Source: an uncultured Bifidobacteriaceae bacterium (GTDB lineage: Bacteria; Actinomycetota; Actinomycetes; Actinomycetales; Bifidobacteriaceae). From it: a DNA stretch of 21,193 bases. The stretch lies in contig CAMPNN010000017.1 in NCBI GenBank assembly GCA_946891915.1, positions 1 to 21,193 of the forward strand. The letters are read 5' to 3'. Below the pieces are notes generated by a model, which saw only the letters and a program-made list of their open reading frames with translations, did not search any database and was not told the origin of the DNA. Shown here one piece after another: positions 1-7,091 of the stretch (position 1 is the stretch's first letter; every line of letters starts with the position of its first letter). Both the position numbers and the translations under genes were made by a program.

Positions 1-17
1 TAACCTTTACAAGGTTA
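1..17. repeat. Short inverted repeat at window edge
   Basis: TAACCTT and AAGGTTA flank a 3-nt TAC loop. It could be an operator or part of a feature lying outside the window. Nothing else is recognisable between here and the terminator at 92-149. Confidence 0.35.
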
Positions 18-91
18 TAACATCATATTCAACTTAATACAAGCCGCAATTTTATGTAATATTATGCACGTTCGTAAGACGTTGCTCAAAT

Positions 92-149
92 AAAATTTGG
101 CGTGCTAATCACATTTTTTCAAATTTTATTGATTAACACGCCAAATTTT
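92..149 (-). terminator. Rho-independent terminator of the surface protein gene, possibly bidirectional
   Basis: Arms 92-111 and 130-149 form a 20-bp stem with one mismatch (105/136) around an 18-nt loop. The GC core is GGCGTG, flanked by A/T runs on both sides. It lies about 40 nt past the stop of the surface-protein gene. The outer A/T tracts on both strands mean it could also stop rightward transcription from outside the window. Confidence 0.75.
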
Positions 150-188
150 TACTATTTTTTGCTATAAAACAGGTATATTTTGCAGCAG

Positions 189-3100
189 CTACAGCCTTCT
201 GCGTCTCATCGGAGGAATCGTTCTACGACCACTCCTAAAAGTCGCACGACCATTTTGAGCTGCAAAATTCACGAAACGACCTACGCACAAACCACTAGCA
301 CACATGAGAGTAATTACAGCAATTAGAATCACAATCATGGCCGAAGAGCCAGTAACAGCAAGATCCGAAGGTGCTTTGCTTTCCTGACCATCTACATAAC
401 TTTCTACCGAATCAGCAGCATCCAATTCGTTGTTATTGTTACTTACTTCGTTAGTTTTGCTTTCACTAAAGTTATTTCCAGTTGCGTTAGGACTCGTAGA
501 TTTTGTGAATTTCCCGTATTTTGCAGTATTGCAATTAGCACTTTGAGGATTTTTAGAACAAATAGACCTAGATTTTTTATCAGATTTCTTACCAAATGCA
601 CCAGCAGCATCCTTCGTAAGATTCTTCCTAGATTCTCCATTAGTCTTATTGTCAGTCTCATTACCATATGCTTTGTCAGTTACATTGTCATTTTCATCAC
701 CTGGCACAGAATCAGCATGCTGAGATTCGTTCTTATAAGCCTTGTGAGAAGACTTACTATCGCCCTTATTGGAATCGAAATGTAAACCAAACATTCTGCC
801 AATAGACATAACAATCTCCTTGCCAAGATCAAAACCATACGCCGCAAAGCTTGCCTGCTTACTAGAATTGTTGCTTAACTTGCCGTTAGAATCATTAGCA
901 TCCTCAGTATCAGCTGTGCTATCTGCGTATTTCTTTTCTTCTCGCTTGCTGCTTTCATAATTGCTGTGCTCACTATTGCTGCTTTCATAATTGCTGTGCG
1001 CATAATTATTCTGGAGGTTCTTATTGCCATCATTAGAACTGACAGTATTACCTGCACTACCAGCACCACTTGCGTTACCAGCGTTACCTGCATTACCAGC
1101 ATGACCTGCACCACTTACGTTACCTGCGCTACCAGCATGACCAGTAGGATTACTGCCCGTAGAAGCACTCACAACAGAATTACCGGAATCATGCGCACCA
1201 GGCTGAGTAGAACCAGAAGCACCACCCTGAGCAGAACCACCAGAGTGCGAAGAGCCGCCAGACTGAGAGCCGCCAGACTGAGAACCACCAGACTGAGAAC
1301 CACCAGACTGAGAAGTACCGCCAGAAGTTACACCAGAAGCGTTTCCGGAAGTATTATTTCCAGCACTACCAGCATGACCTGCGTTACCAGCGCCACCTGC
1401 GTTACCAGAGCTACCAGCGCCACCTGCACTACCAGCACCACTTACGTTACCAGCATTACCTGTAGGATTGCTGCCAGTAGAAGCACTCACAGCAGAATTA
1501 CCGGAATCATGCGCACCAGGCTGTGTAGTACTAGAAGCACCACCCTGGGTAGAGCCACCAGAGTGTGAAGAGCCACCAGTCTGAGAACTACCAGACTGAG
1601 AAGCACCGCCATACTGAGAACCACCAGAGTTAGTACCACCAGACTGAGAAGCACCACCAGAAGTTCCACCAGGAGCGGAAGGCGACTGCGAATTGCCATT
1701 CCCAGTTACTGTCGTAGTTGATGTCGAATTATTCGAAGACGTTGGCTCCACAAGAACACGACTTTGCGAATTGTTGTACGCGGATTTATATTCAACAGCA
1801 CGAGATGATCCTGGGAAATCATACACAAACACGTACCATCCCGACTGCTTGTTGTTATCGGCGCGAATATGCACATTCTCTTTCAAAATTCTCGCTTCAG
1901 TAGCAGGTTTACCATCTACTGCAGCGGGCTTTACAGTAATGTTTCCATTACCAATTTCATACACACCATTAACAGCCGGAACATCCCATTCTCCAACTAG
2001 ACGATGATGATCATCTTTTGTTGGCTCCTCAGCTCCTGACGTGCTATTTTTAGCTGGATCATACGCATCGTTATCTTGTTTCGTAGGATTTTCCGTGCCT
2101 GCTCCAGCCCACCACACACGAATATGAGCGTCCTTATCACCGTCAAAACCGTAATTTCCATTGCCTTTGAACAATCCATACGATTCCGGCAAACCTTCTA
2201 CGGCAATTTCACCTGCAATTTCCGAACCCACACTAAACGTTTTCTGCTTTGCAGTAACGCTTGCTTTAACTGCTGACTGATGCACTGCAGTAGTGTCTGC
2301 TGAACCAAACACTTGCACAATGTCATCTTCCAACATATTTGCAGCATCTTCGTTTTGCGCTTCTCGAGCAATAACCCACACCCACGTGCCAAATTTACCA
2401 ACTTCTTCATTACCAACTTTATAATCAGCAGCATTTTTTAAGTCGGCAGAATTAATATCCCCACTAGCACGTTTCGCTTTCGGCAGAACCTTCTCATCCG
2501 CATTTGAAAAATCTGCTTCAGCTGCAGCAACTTGACGCAAATTTTTTACTTCACGAATTCGTTGCAAATATTTTTGTGCAGACTCATTATTTCCTGGTTT
2601 GTCAATGTGCAAAATCGCATCATCCGAGCCAACAAAATAGTAGCCTTGCGCGTGCAAATTAAGCTTATTAGGCCAATCATCTTTACCAGGTATTGCAACC
2701 TTTACCTCGCTATCAACCTTTTCGTTAGCACGCAACTTATGCTTATTCATTTTTGAAGTCAAAACTGGGTAAAAATCTTTCCTAACGTTAAACGATTCAC
2801 TTGTTTCGTACGCCCTATCACTTTCAGTACGAATATAATCTTGTGATTCAGAAGAATAAAAACGCTCAACTTTAGGTGCTTCGTAAGAAGCAGTAACTTT
2901 AGCGGTACCTTCTTCTTTAGCACTCCACGGAATATCTATTACTTTGTTATCTGAAGTAACTTCAACAGAGCCAGGAACACTACCAAATTTCACACGATTA
3001 TCGTCAGAAGTAACTTTGATTTTTGTGCCATACACAAACTCTTTATCCGCGTTTCGCAAGGCTAAATGCAACACTCCGGTACGTTTTCCGTTTGTATATT

Positions 3101-3674
3101 CATTTTGAATCTCAAGTGTTGTTGGAGTTGAAGCTCTTGCGCTTTCCCACATACTTTTAGCTTTATCAGCTAACTTGTCGGTTTCAACACCTTCAAATCC
3201 ATTTTTAACAACTGTTTGCCACAGGTTTTTATCTGAATCAAGGTGATCGTGAATTGCATAAGCAATAGACGCCTGATTAAAATCATCGTTAATATACTTG
3301 TAAGAATTTATTAACTTTGCAGCAATCCTATAATCATCATATGGTTGGTCATACCAAGAACCATGCGCTAACATACTATAAGTCTCAGTTGATTCAACGC
3401 AATAACGAGTATAAAACGCACTATTACTATAATTAGGAATTGGAGCAAGCTTAAAATTATGCTTCTCCTTAAATATTGGCAAAGTATCTGATTGATTGTA
3501 AAAATAACCTGGAAGTTGATCGAAGCCTAAAGCAATTTGCCCACACAATGCAATTGGAATTAAACAAAATGAGGCCACTAATAATGCGATTAAGCGAGTT
3601 GCCTTTCTTTTCGCACAACTTAGTAGCTTATTTACACAATAAACATTTAGGTGTTTCCCTCCATATTTTTTCAT
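189..3674 (-). CDS. Large sortase-anchored surface protein with thioester-like N-terminal domain and repetitive stalk
   Basis: Predicted secreted, wall-anchored protein of 1161 aa. The start at 3674 is chosen because AAGGAGG sits 5 nt upstream of this ATG; the frame stays open further upstream to about 3830 without such a site. A basic N-terminus and a hydrophobic stretch (about residues 28-48) form a signal peptide. Next comes a compact domain with RYCVE (Cys92) and NQASIAY (Gln134), resembling the Cys and Gln of TQXA/thioester domains, though the spacing is short and the motif imperfect. A beta-rich region ends in WYVFVYDF, as in other actinobacterial wall proteins. About residues 659-885 are Ser/Gly/Asn/Gln/His repeats, followed by a charged Asn/Ser/Lys-rich region. 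The C-terminus has LAVTG (residues 1105-1109), a hydrophobic helix and an unusually long basic tail of about 29 residues ending MRRRRL. LAxTG suits a class E sortase; no sortase gene is visible here. Likely role: adhesion or host contact (inference). Confidence 0.85.
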   Translation of the reverse strand: MKKYGGKHLNVYCVNKLLSCAKRKATRLIALLVASFCLIPIALCGQIALGFDQLPGYFYNQSDTLPIFKEKHNFKLAPIPNYSNSAFYTRYCVESTETYSMLAHGSWYDQPYDDYRIAAKLINSYKYINDDFNQASIAYAIHDHLDSDKNLWQTVVKNGFEGVETDKLADKAKSMWESARASTPTTLEIQNEYTNGKRTGVLHLALRNADKEFVYGTKIKVTSDDNRVKFGSVPGSVEVTSDNKVIDIPWSAKEEGTAKVTASYEAPKVERFYSSESQDYIRTESDRAYETSESFNVRKDFYPVLTSKMNKHKLRANEKVDSEVKVAIPGKDDWPNKLNLHAQGYYFVGSDDAILHIDKPGNNESAQKYLQRIREVKNLRQVAAAEADFSNADEKVLPKAKRASGDINSADLKNAADYKVGNEEVGKFGTWVWVIAREAQNEDAANMLEDDIVQVFGSADTTAVHQSAVKASVTAKQKTFSVGSEIAGEIAVEGLPESYGLFKGNGNYGFDGDKDAHIRVWWAGAGTENPTKQDNDAYDPAKNSTSGAEEPTKDDHHRLVGEWDVPAVNGVYEIGNGNITVKPAAVDGKPATEARILKENVHIRADNNKQSGWYVFVYDFPGSSRAVEYKSAYNNSQSRVLVEPTSSNNSTSTTTVTGNGNSQSPSAPGGTSGGASQSGGTNSGGSQYGGASQSGSSQTGGSSHSGGSTQGGASSTTQPGAHDSGNSAVSASTGSNPTGNAGNVSGAGSAGGAGSSGNAGGAGNAGHAGSAGNNTSGNASGVTSGGTSQSGGSQSGGSQSGGSQSGGSSHSGGSAQGGASGSTQPGAHDSGNSVVSASTGSNPTGHAGSAGNVSGAGHAGNAGNAGNASGAGSAGNTVSSNDGNKNLQNNYAHSNYESSNSEHSNYESSKREEKKYADSTADTEDANDSNGKLSNNSSKQASFAAYGFDLGKEIVMSIGRMFGLHFDSNKGDSKSSHKAYKNESQHADSVPGDENDNVTDKAYGNETDNKTNGESRKNLTKDAAGAFGKKSDKKSRSICSKNPQSANCNTAKYGKFTKSTSPNATGNNFSESKTNEVSNNNNELDAADSVESYVDGQESKAPSDLAVTGSSAMIVILIAVITLMCASGLCVGRFVNFAAQNGRATFRSGRRTIPPMRRRRL
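1141..1290 (-). repeat. Long in-frame duplicated segment in the stalk, copy 1 (partner at 1459-1608)
   Basis: About 150 bp that recur 318 bp away with scattered substitutions. Both copies encode SSHSGGS-QGGAS, TQPGAHDSGNS and VSASTGSNPTG. The offset is 106 codons, so unequal recombination between copies would change stalk length without breaking the frame. Confidence 0.8.
1255..1320 (-). repeat. 15-bp tandem repeat encoding SGGSQ units
   Basis: About four near-perfect copies of a 15-bp unit (AGAACCACCAGACTG on the + strand) encode repeated SGGSQ. The unit length is a multiple of three, so copy-number change alters stalk length and does not switch the gene off. Confidence 0.8.
1459..1608 (-). 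repeat. Long in-frame duplicated segment in the stalk, copy 2 (partner at 1141-1290)
   Basis: This is the second copy of the stalk duplication. It differs from the first by scattered single bases (for example Ala versus Val in the NSxVSAS motif), which suggests an older duplication, not an assembly artefact. Confidence 0.8.
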
Positions 3675-3920
3675 AAGAACCTCCTTATCCCATCCCTTAA
3701 TGTTTATATTGAACGCCCTTATACGAGCGCTCATGACATCAACTATGGTCATAAAGAAGCATTGCGTAAATATTTTTTTAGCAATGTGGTTAAAAGGTAC
3801 ATAAATAAGGAAAGTTATACACAAATCCACAAATTTTGGGATTATTAACCGAAGGAATTATAAAATTGTGGGTTATTTCGGGTTATTTCCCAAAATTGCA
3901 CACAAAAAGAATCAACTTAC
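3675..3920. other. Leader/promoter region of the surface protein gene, no gene seen
   Basis: No convincing gene. For the minus strand a perfect TATAAT lies at 3862-3857, but the -35 17 bp upstream (TAACCC) is poor, and transcription from it would give a leader of about 175 nt. A 10-bp direct repeat (AAATAACCCG/AAATAACCCA, minus strand, around 3868-3888) lies just upstream of that -10 and could be a regulator site. The promoter assignment is tentative. Confidence 0.35.
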
Positions 3921-3961
3921 GACGAAAACAAAAACTCCGGACTGCAAAAACAATCCGGAGT
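3921..3961 (-). terminator. Rho-independent terminator of tRNA-Ser
   Basis: Arms ACTCCGGA (3934-3941) and TCCGGAGT (3954-3961) form an 8-bp stem with a 12-nt loop. On the minus strand the stem is followed by TTTTGTTTTCG. It begins just past the tRNA-Ser 3' end. Confidence 0.85.
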
Positions 3962-3966
3962 AATCG

Positions 3967-4053
3967 CGGAGTCAGAGAGATTCGAACTCTCGAGCCGCTT
4001 ACGCGACTAACACCTTAGCAGGGTGCCCCTATCGGCCACTCAGGCATGACTCC
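3967..4053 (-). tRNA. tRNA-Ser(GCT)
   Basis: Acceptor arms GGAGTCA/TGACTCC pair over 7 bp. The anticodon loop CTGCTAA sits between CACC and GGTG, giving anticodon GCT. There is a long variable arm typical of class II tRNAs, a T arm with GTTCGAATC, and discriminator G73 as expected for serine. CCA is not encoded. Confidence 0.96.
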
Positions 4054-4088
4054 AATTATTTGTTGCTTACAATCAGCAACAGATTGAC

Positions 4089-4097
4089 ACTATAGCA
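4089..4097 (-). promoter_or_regulatory. Probable extended -10 promoter element for tRNA-Ser
   Basis: Minus-strand TGC-TATAGT (TATAGT at 4094-4089) is an extended -10 element about 35 nt upstream of the mature tRNA 5' end. The -35 is weak (TTGTTT, 18-bp spacing). A small hairpin (TGTTGC/GCAACA) lies between it and the tRNA. Confidence 0.45.
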
Positions 4098-4151
4098 CCT
4101 CTTAAGGACTGCAAACAAGCCCGACGACACACTTAAAAATCAATCAAAGCA

Positions 4152-5084
4152 CTAAACAGGATTATGATCACCAGAGAACGTAACAACCACAGCACACATA
4201 ACTAAAACTATGCCAGCAATATCAGTTAAAGTTGGAATTTCGCCAAATCCCATTCCAATAACAACCGCAATTGCAGGATACAGTGCTTGCATAACAGAAT
4301 ATTTTGCGGAAGTAACACGCTTAAGCAAAACTTGGTCAAGCAAAGCTGGGAAGAATGAAGCACATACAGCAATCACAAGCATTAAAACTAGCAGAGCAAA
4401 AGAGCCTCCAGGGCGAGCAGCCCACGTAGCTTCCGCTTTAGGCCAAACAACGTGCTGCACTGAAGGAACCGCAAGAACTGTGGACTGCAACAACCAACCA
4501 ATAAGAGCAGCAATACTTACGCGGTCAATAGCATGCGAAGCTTTTGCAATTTTTCGCCCAGAAACAATATACACGCCCCACATTGAGCCGCCAATAAGAA
4601 TAGCACATAAACCTATTAGAAAATGCGAGCCTACCGCACTATGCATAGAAGCGCTTGCAAGCAAAGCAATTCCGCAAACCGCAATCACTATTCCAACTCT
4701 TTCGCGCCACTCATGCCCAGTAATAACCGCCACAAGCAAGGGGCCAATAAATTCTATAGTTACAGCCACACCAACTGGCATGCAGCTAATTGCCACATAA
4801 AACATGGTATTCATAGCAACTAAAGAAATTCCAACCGCAACAACAACAGCCCATTCGCGCAAAGTTTTTGGCAAAAAGCTACGTTTTTCGCGCGAAAATG
4901 GCCTACGCCATGCCAGTAGCAGCAAAGTCATAAAACCAACGCGATACCAAACAGCATAAAGTGGATCTAACTGACTAAACGCAACTTTCGCAACAGACGT
5001 CGCCGTATACACCATCGCAGCTTCAATCACTATGATCAGCAGCACTGGCATGCGGTGTAATACATTTACGACAAATTGCTTCAT
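4152..5084 (-). CDS. EamA/DMT-family transporter, RhtA-like
   Basis: A 310-aa inner-membrane protein with about ten predicted hydrophobic helices arranged as two EamA repeats (roughly residues 14-140 and 155-300). This is the normal size for the drug/metabolite transporter superfamily. Phrases such as ATSVAKVAF, LDPLYAVWYRV and VAVTIEFIGPLLVA resemble RhtA-type threonine/homoserine exporters, but the substrate cannot be read from the sequence. It is divergent from dinB, with about 100 bp between the starts. The ribosome site is weak (GTAGGG), so an internal start a few residues downstream is possible. No clear terminator precedes tRNA-Ser, so some read-through into the tRNA is possible. Confidence 0.85.
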   Translation of the reverse strand: MKQFVVNVLHRMPVLLIIVIEAAMVYTATSVAKVAFSQLDPLYAVWYRVGFMTLLLLAWRRPFSREKRSFLPKTLREWAVVVAVGISLVAMNTMFYVAISCMPVGVAVTIEFIGPLLVAVITGHEWRERVGIVIAVCGIALLASASMHSAVGSHFLIGLCAILIGGSMWGVYIVSGRKIAKASHAIDRVSIAALIGWLLQSTVLAVPSVQHVVWPKAEATWAARPGGSFALLVLMLVIAVCASFFPALLDQVLLKRVTSAKYSVMQALYPAIAVVIGMGFGEIPTLTDIAGIVLVMCAVVVTFSGDHNPV

Positions 5085-5101
5085 AGCAACAACCCTACAT
5101 G

Positions 5102-5131
5102 AATATATCGCCGAAATTCGCCTTTTTGCAA
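5102..5131 (-). promoter_or_regulatory. Candidate promoter of the EamA transporter gene
   Basis: On the minus strand, TTGCAA (5131-5126) is followed by an 18-bp spacer and TATATT (5107-5102), ending 17 nt before the ATG. The fit to consensus is moderate. Confidence 0.4.
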
Positions 5132-5157
5132 AAAAATTTTAGTTTTCTCAATAAAAT

Positions 5158-5171
5158 CGAACGTTTGTTCT
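5158..5171 (+). promoter_or_regulatory. LexA-like SOS box upstream of dinB
   Basis: CGAACGTTTGTTCT closely matches the Gram-positive/actinobacterial LexA box (CGAAC-N4-GTTCG-like) with palindromic GAAC-N4-GTTC half sites. It lies 11 bp before the dinB ATG and abuts a TATTAT hexamer at 5171-5176, so bound LexA would block RNA polymerase. A dinB gene is a classical SOS target, which supports the call. Confidence 0.75.
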
Positions 5172-5182
5172 ATTATAAATTT

Positions 5183-6493
5183 ATGAGCACAGCACCGAGA
5201 GTACAAGCAGCAAAACGCGATTGGGGGCACGACACCTCCGGCTGCAACATGCTTCATGTTGATATGGACGCGTTTTACGCTTCATTAGAAGCAGCAAGGC
5301 ACCCGGAACTTAAAGGAAAGCCGCTAATTATTGGCACTGGAAACCGTGCTGTTGTTTCTGCAGCAAGTTATGAAGCGCGCGCTTACGGAGTTAATTCCGC
5401 AATTCCCGTTGTGAAGGCGCGAAGTCTTTGTCCGCGAGGAGTTTTTCTGCCGGTTGATATGCCCTACTATTCAAGCGTTTCCAAAAGTATTTTTGAAGAA
5501 ATTTTTTTGCGTATTACTAATCAAGTCGAAAAAGTTTCTGTTGACGAATGCTATATGAATGTCGAATCAGCTTTATTGCAATGGAAGTCGCCTGTAAATA
5601 TTGGAGCTTGGATACGAAAAGAAGTATTTGAAAAATATCATATTACTTGCTCGGTTGGTATTGCCAGTAATAAACTTATTGCAAAAATGGCTTCAACTAA
5701 CGCAAAACCTAATGGCATGCTTCTTATTCCGCAAAAATGTAATGAAGATTTTGTGTCAATAATGCCTTTGCGAGCAATACCAGGAATTGGACCATCTTTA
5801 ATTCATAAGCTTGAAGATTGGGGGTTATCTACAGTTGCGTCGCTTAAAAATGTTGACGAGGCAACGCTTACTCGCATAACAGGATCTCAAATCTTAGCGA
5901 GGATGATATATCAAGCAGTTAGAGGCATAGACGAACGCACTATAACACCGCACGCACCGGAAAAATCTATTGGCACTGAGCAAACTCTTGACGCAGACAC
6001 AACGGATGAGAATGTTGTTAAACAGTTACTCCAGCAATGTTGTAGCGAAGTAACTCAGCAATTGCGCAAACGCAAGCTTATGGCGCGCACGGTAACACTA
6101 AAGCTGCGATTTAGCGATTTGCATTATGTTACTAGATCTTCCACTTTGCACAATGCAACTGATTCAACGCACGAGTTTTACAAACATGCTATAGATTTGC
6201 TTTCTAAAGCTAATCCAACAGTGCATAATTACATTCTCGGCGGCAATAACACAAAGCTTTTAAGCCCTGTTCGTTTAGCTGGTATTACGGCAAATAATCT
6301 TGTTTCTGCAAATCAGGTTTCAATTCAGCCTTCTCTAAACGATATTTTGGAAGAGAATACGCGCGAATCCAAAAATCTTACGCAAAACAGCGTATCTGCA
6401 ATGAATAAGAATACTAGATTGCGTCACGCAGAGCACGCTTTAGACGCTGTTCGCAAAAAATACGGCAACAACGCTGCCCACATTGGATTGTGA
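5183..6493 (+). CDS. dinB: DNA polymerase IV (Y-family translesion polymerase)
   Basis: A 436-aa Y-family polymerase that copies past damaged template bases. The first metal-binding carboxylates are in HVDMDAFYAS (Asp27). The second catalytic pair is in VSVDECY (Asp121, Glu122), where Cys replaces the common Ala. SYEARAYGV, CSVGIASNKLIAKMAS and the thumb helix-hairpin-helix IPGIGPSLIHKL follow in order. The little finger ends with a diverged clamp-binding-like segment (QVSIQPSL) and the LDAVRKKYG helix usual in this family. The start at 5183 is preferred over an in-frame ATG at 5099: TATTAT lies 6 nt before it with no Shine-Dalgarno, suggesting leaderless mRNA, and the LexA box lies immediately upstream. 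It is convergent with the ferredoxin gene, with 34 bp between the stops. Confidence 0.93.
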   Translation: MSTAPRVQAAKRDWGHDTSGCNMLHVDMDAFYASLEAARHPELKGKPLIIGTGNRAVVSAASYEARAYGVNSAIPVVKARSLCPRGVFLPVDMPYYSSVSKSIFEEIFLRITNQVEKVSVDECYMNVESALLQWKSPVNIGAWIRKEVFEKYHITCSVGIASNKLIAKMASTNAKPNGMLLIPQKCNEDFVSIMPLRAIPGIGPSLIHKLEDWGLSTVASLKNVDEATLTRITGSQILARMIYQAVRGIDERTITPHAPEKSIGTEQTLDADTTDENVVKQLLQQCCSEVTQQLRKRKLMARTVTLKLRFSDLHYVTRSSTLHNATDSTHEFYKHAIDLLSKANPTVHNYILGGNNTKLLSPVRLAGITANNLVSANQVSIQPSLNDILEENTRESKNLTQNSVSAMNKNTRLRHAEHALDAVRKKYGNNAAHIGL

Positions 6494-6527
6494 ACTCGCG
6501 CCACATTAAACAATACTTTGCAAGTGG

Positions 6528-6860
6528 TTAGCTACCTGCTTTATCTGCGCGCGAAGGAAGTGCCGCAACATGCTCTTCGTCCCACCCGGAAGCTCCAGCA
6601 TCTGTAGCTCCACCTAAATCTCCAAGCTTGTCAAAGTAGTCAACCGCCGCATCGCGATACCACTCCCAGCCTTCTGGCAAGTCATCCTCGTAAAAAATAG
6701 CTTCTACAGGGCAAGCTGGCTCGCAAGCACCACAATCAACACACTCGTTCGGGTTAATGTAAAGCGTGCGATCACCTTCGTAAATGCAGTCAACAGGGCA
6801 TTCGTCCACACAAGCTTTATCTTTTACATCCACGCACGGCTCTGCGATTACATACGGCAT
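6528..6860 (-). CDS. fdxA: 7Fe ferredoxin
   Basis: A 110-aa soluble electron carrier of the actinobacterial FdxA type. Cysteines 9, 17 and 50 fit the 3Fe-4S site, and Cys21, 40, 43 and 46 fit the 4Fe-4S site. Cys25 is an extra residue, as in the mycobacterial homologue. The N-terminus MPYVIAEPC and the block [20 protein letters not shown] are near-diagnostic, and the C-terminal [10 protein letters not shown] region is typical. The ATG at 6860 is chosen over an upstream in-frame ATG (6899) because AAGGAGGG lies 6 nt before it and the family starts exactly here. Its redox partner is not encoded nearby. Confidence 0.95.
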   Translation of the reverse strand: MPYVIAEPCVDVKDKACVDECPVDCIYEGDRTLYINPNECVDCGACEPACPVEAIFYEDDLPEGWEWYRDAAVDYFDKLGDLGGATDAGASGWDEEHVAALPSRADKAGS

Positions 6861-6923
6861 AAATGCCCTCCTTTCTGCATATTTACTTTCCACGCGCAAA
6901 TCATATTTTTATGCAACTTTTCT

Positions 6924-6945
6924 ATTATAGTCCACTTTGAAGCAG
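6924..6945 (-). promoter_or_regulatory. Promoter of fdxA
   Basis: A consensus TATAAT lies on the minus strand at 6929-6924, about 64 bp upstream of the start. A TTAAGA hexamer with 16-bp spacing may be the -35. Confidence 0.55.
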
Positions 6946-6950
6946 TCTTA

Positions 6951-6994
6951 AAACAAACGGAGTCGACACACGAAAATTCGCATGTCGGCTCCGT
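6951..6994 (-). terminator. Rho-independent terminator of the amino-acid permease gene
   Basis: Arms ACGGAGTCGACA (6957-6968) and TGTCGGCTCCGT (6983-6994) pair with one imperfect position. The minus-strand stem is followed by TTGTTTTAAG. It separates the permease from fdxA. Confidence 0.8.
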
Positions 6995-7055
6995 AATTAT
7001 TTAGGTAATGCTAGTCAGCACTATTTTATTGCTGGCTTTTATTGCCAACTTTTTT

Positions 7056-7090
7056 ATTACTAGTTTCGATTACTAGTTTCGATTACTAGT
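7056..7090. repeat. 13-bp tandem repeat after the permease gene
   Basis: About 2.7 exact copies of ATTACTAGTTTCG lie between the permease stop and its terminator. Confidence 0.9.
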
Positions 7091-7091
7091 T

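Noticed and set aside
966..1568. 200-aa plus-strand frame
   Set aside because: Antisense shadow of the repeat region of the surface protein; Arg/Thr/Ser repeats arise from reading the repeats backwards.
1020..1700. CRISPR-like regular repeats
   Set aside because: The repeats are contiguous, in frame and protein-coding, with no unique spacers.
4210..4800. 196-aa plus-strand frame inside the EamA gene
   Set aside because: Antisense shadow with no ribosome site or recognisable domain; the minus frame has ten clean membrane helices.
6494..6527. Bidirectional terminator between dinB and fdxA
   Set aside because: Only a weak CCAC/GTGG pairing without a T-tract; not strong enough to call.
7056..7090. 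Phage attachment site or transposon ends
   Set aside because: The repeats are tandem and short, with no integrase, transposase or target duplication nearby.
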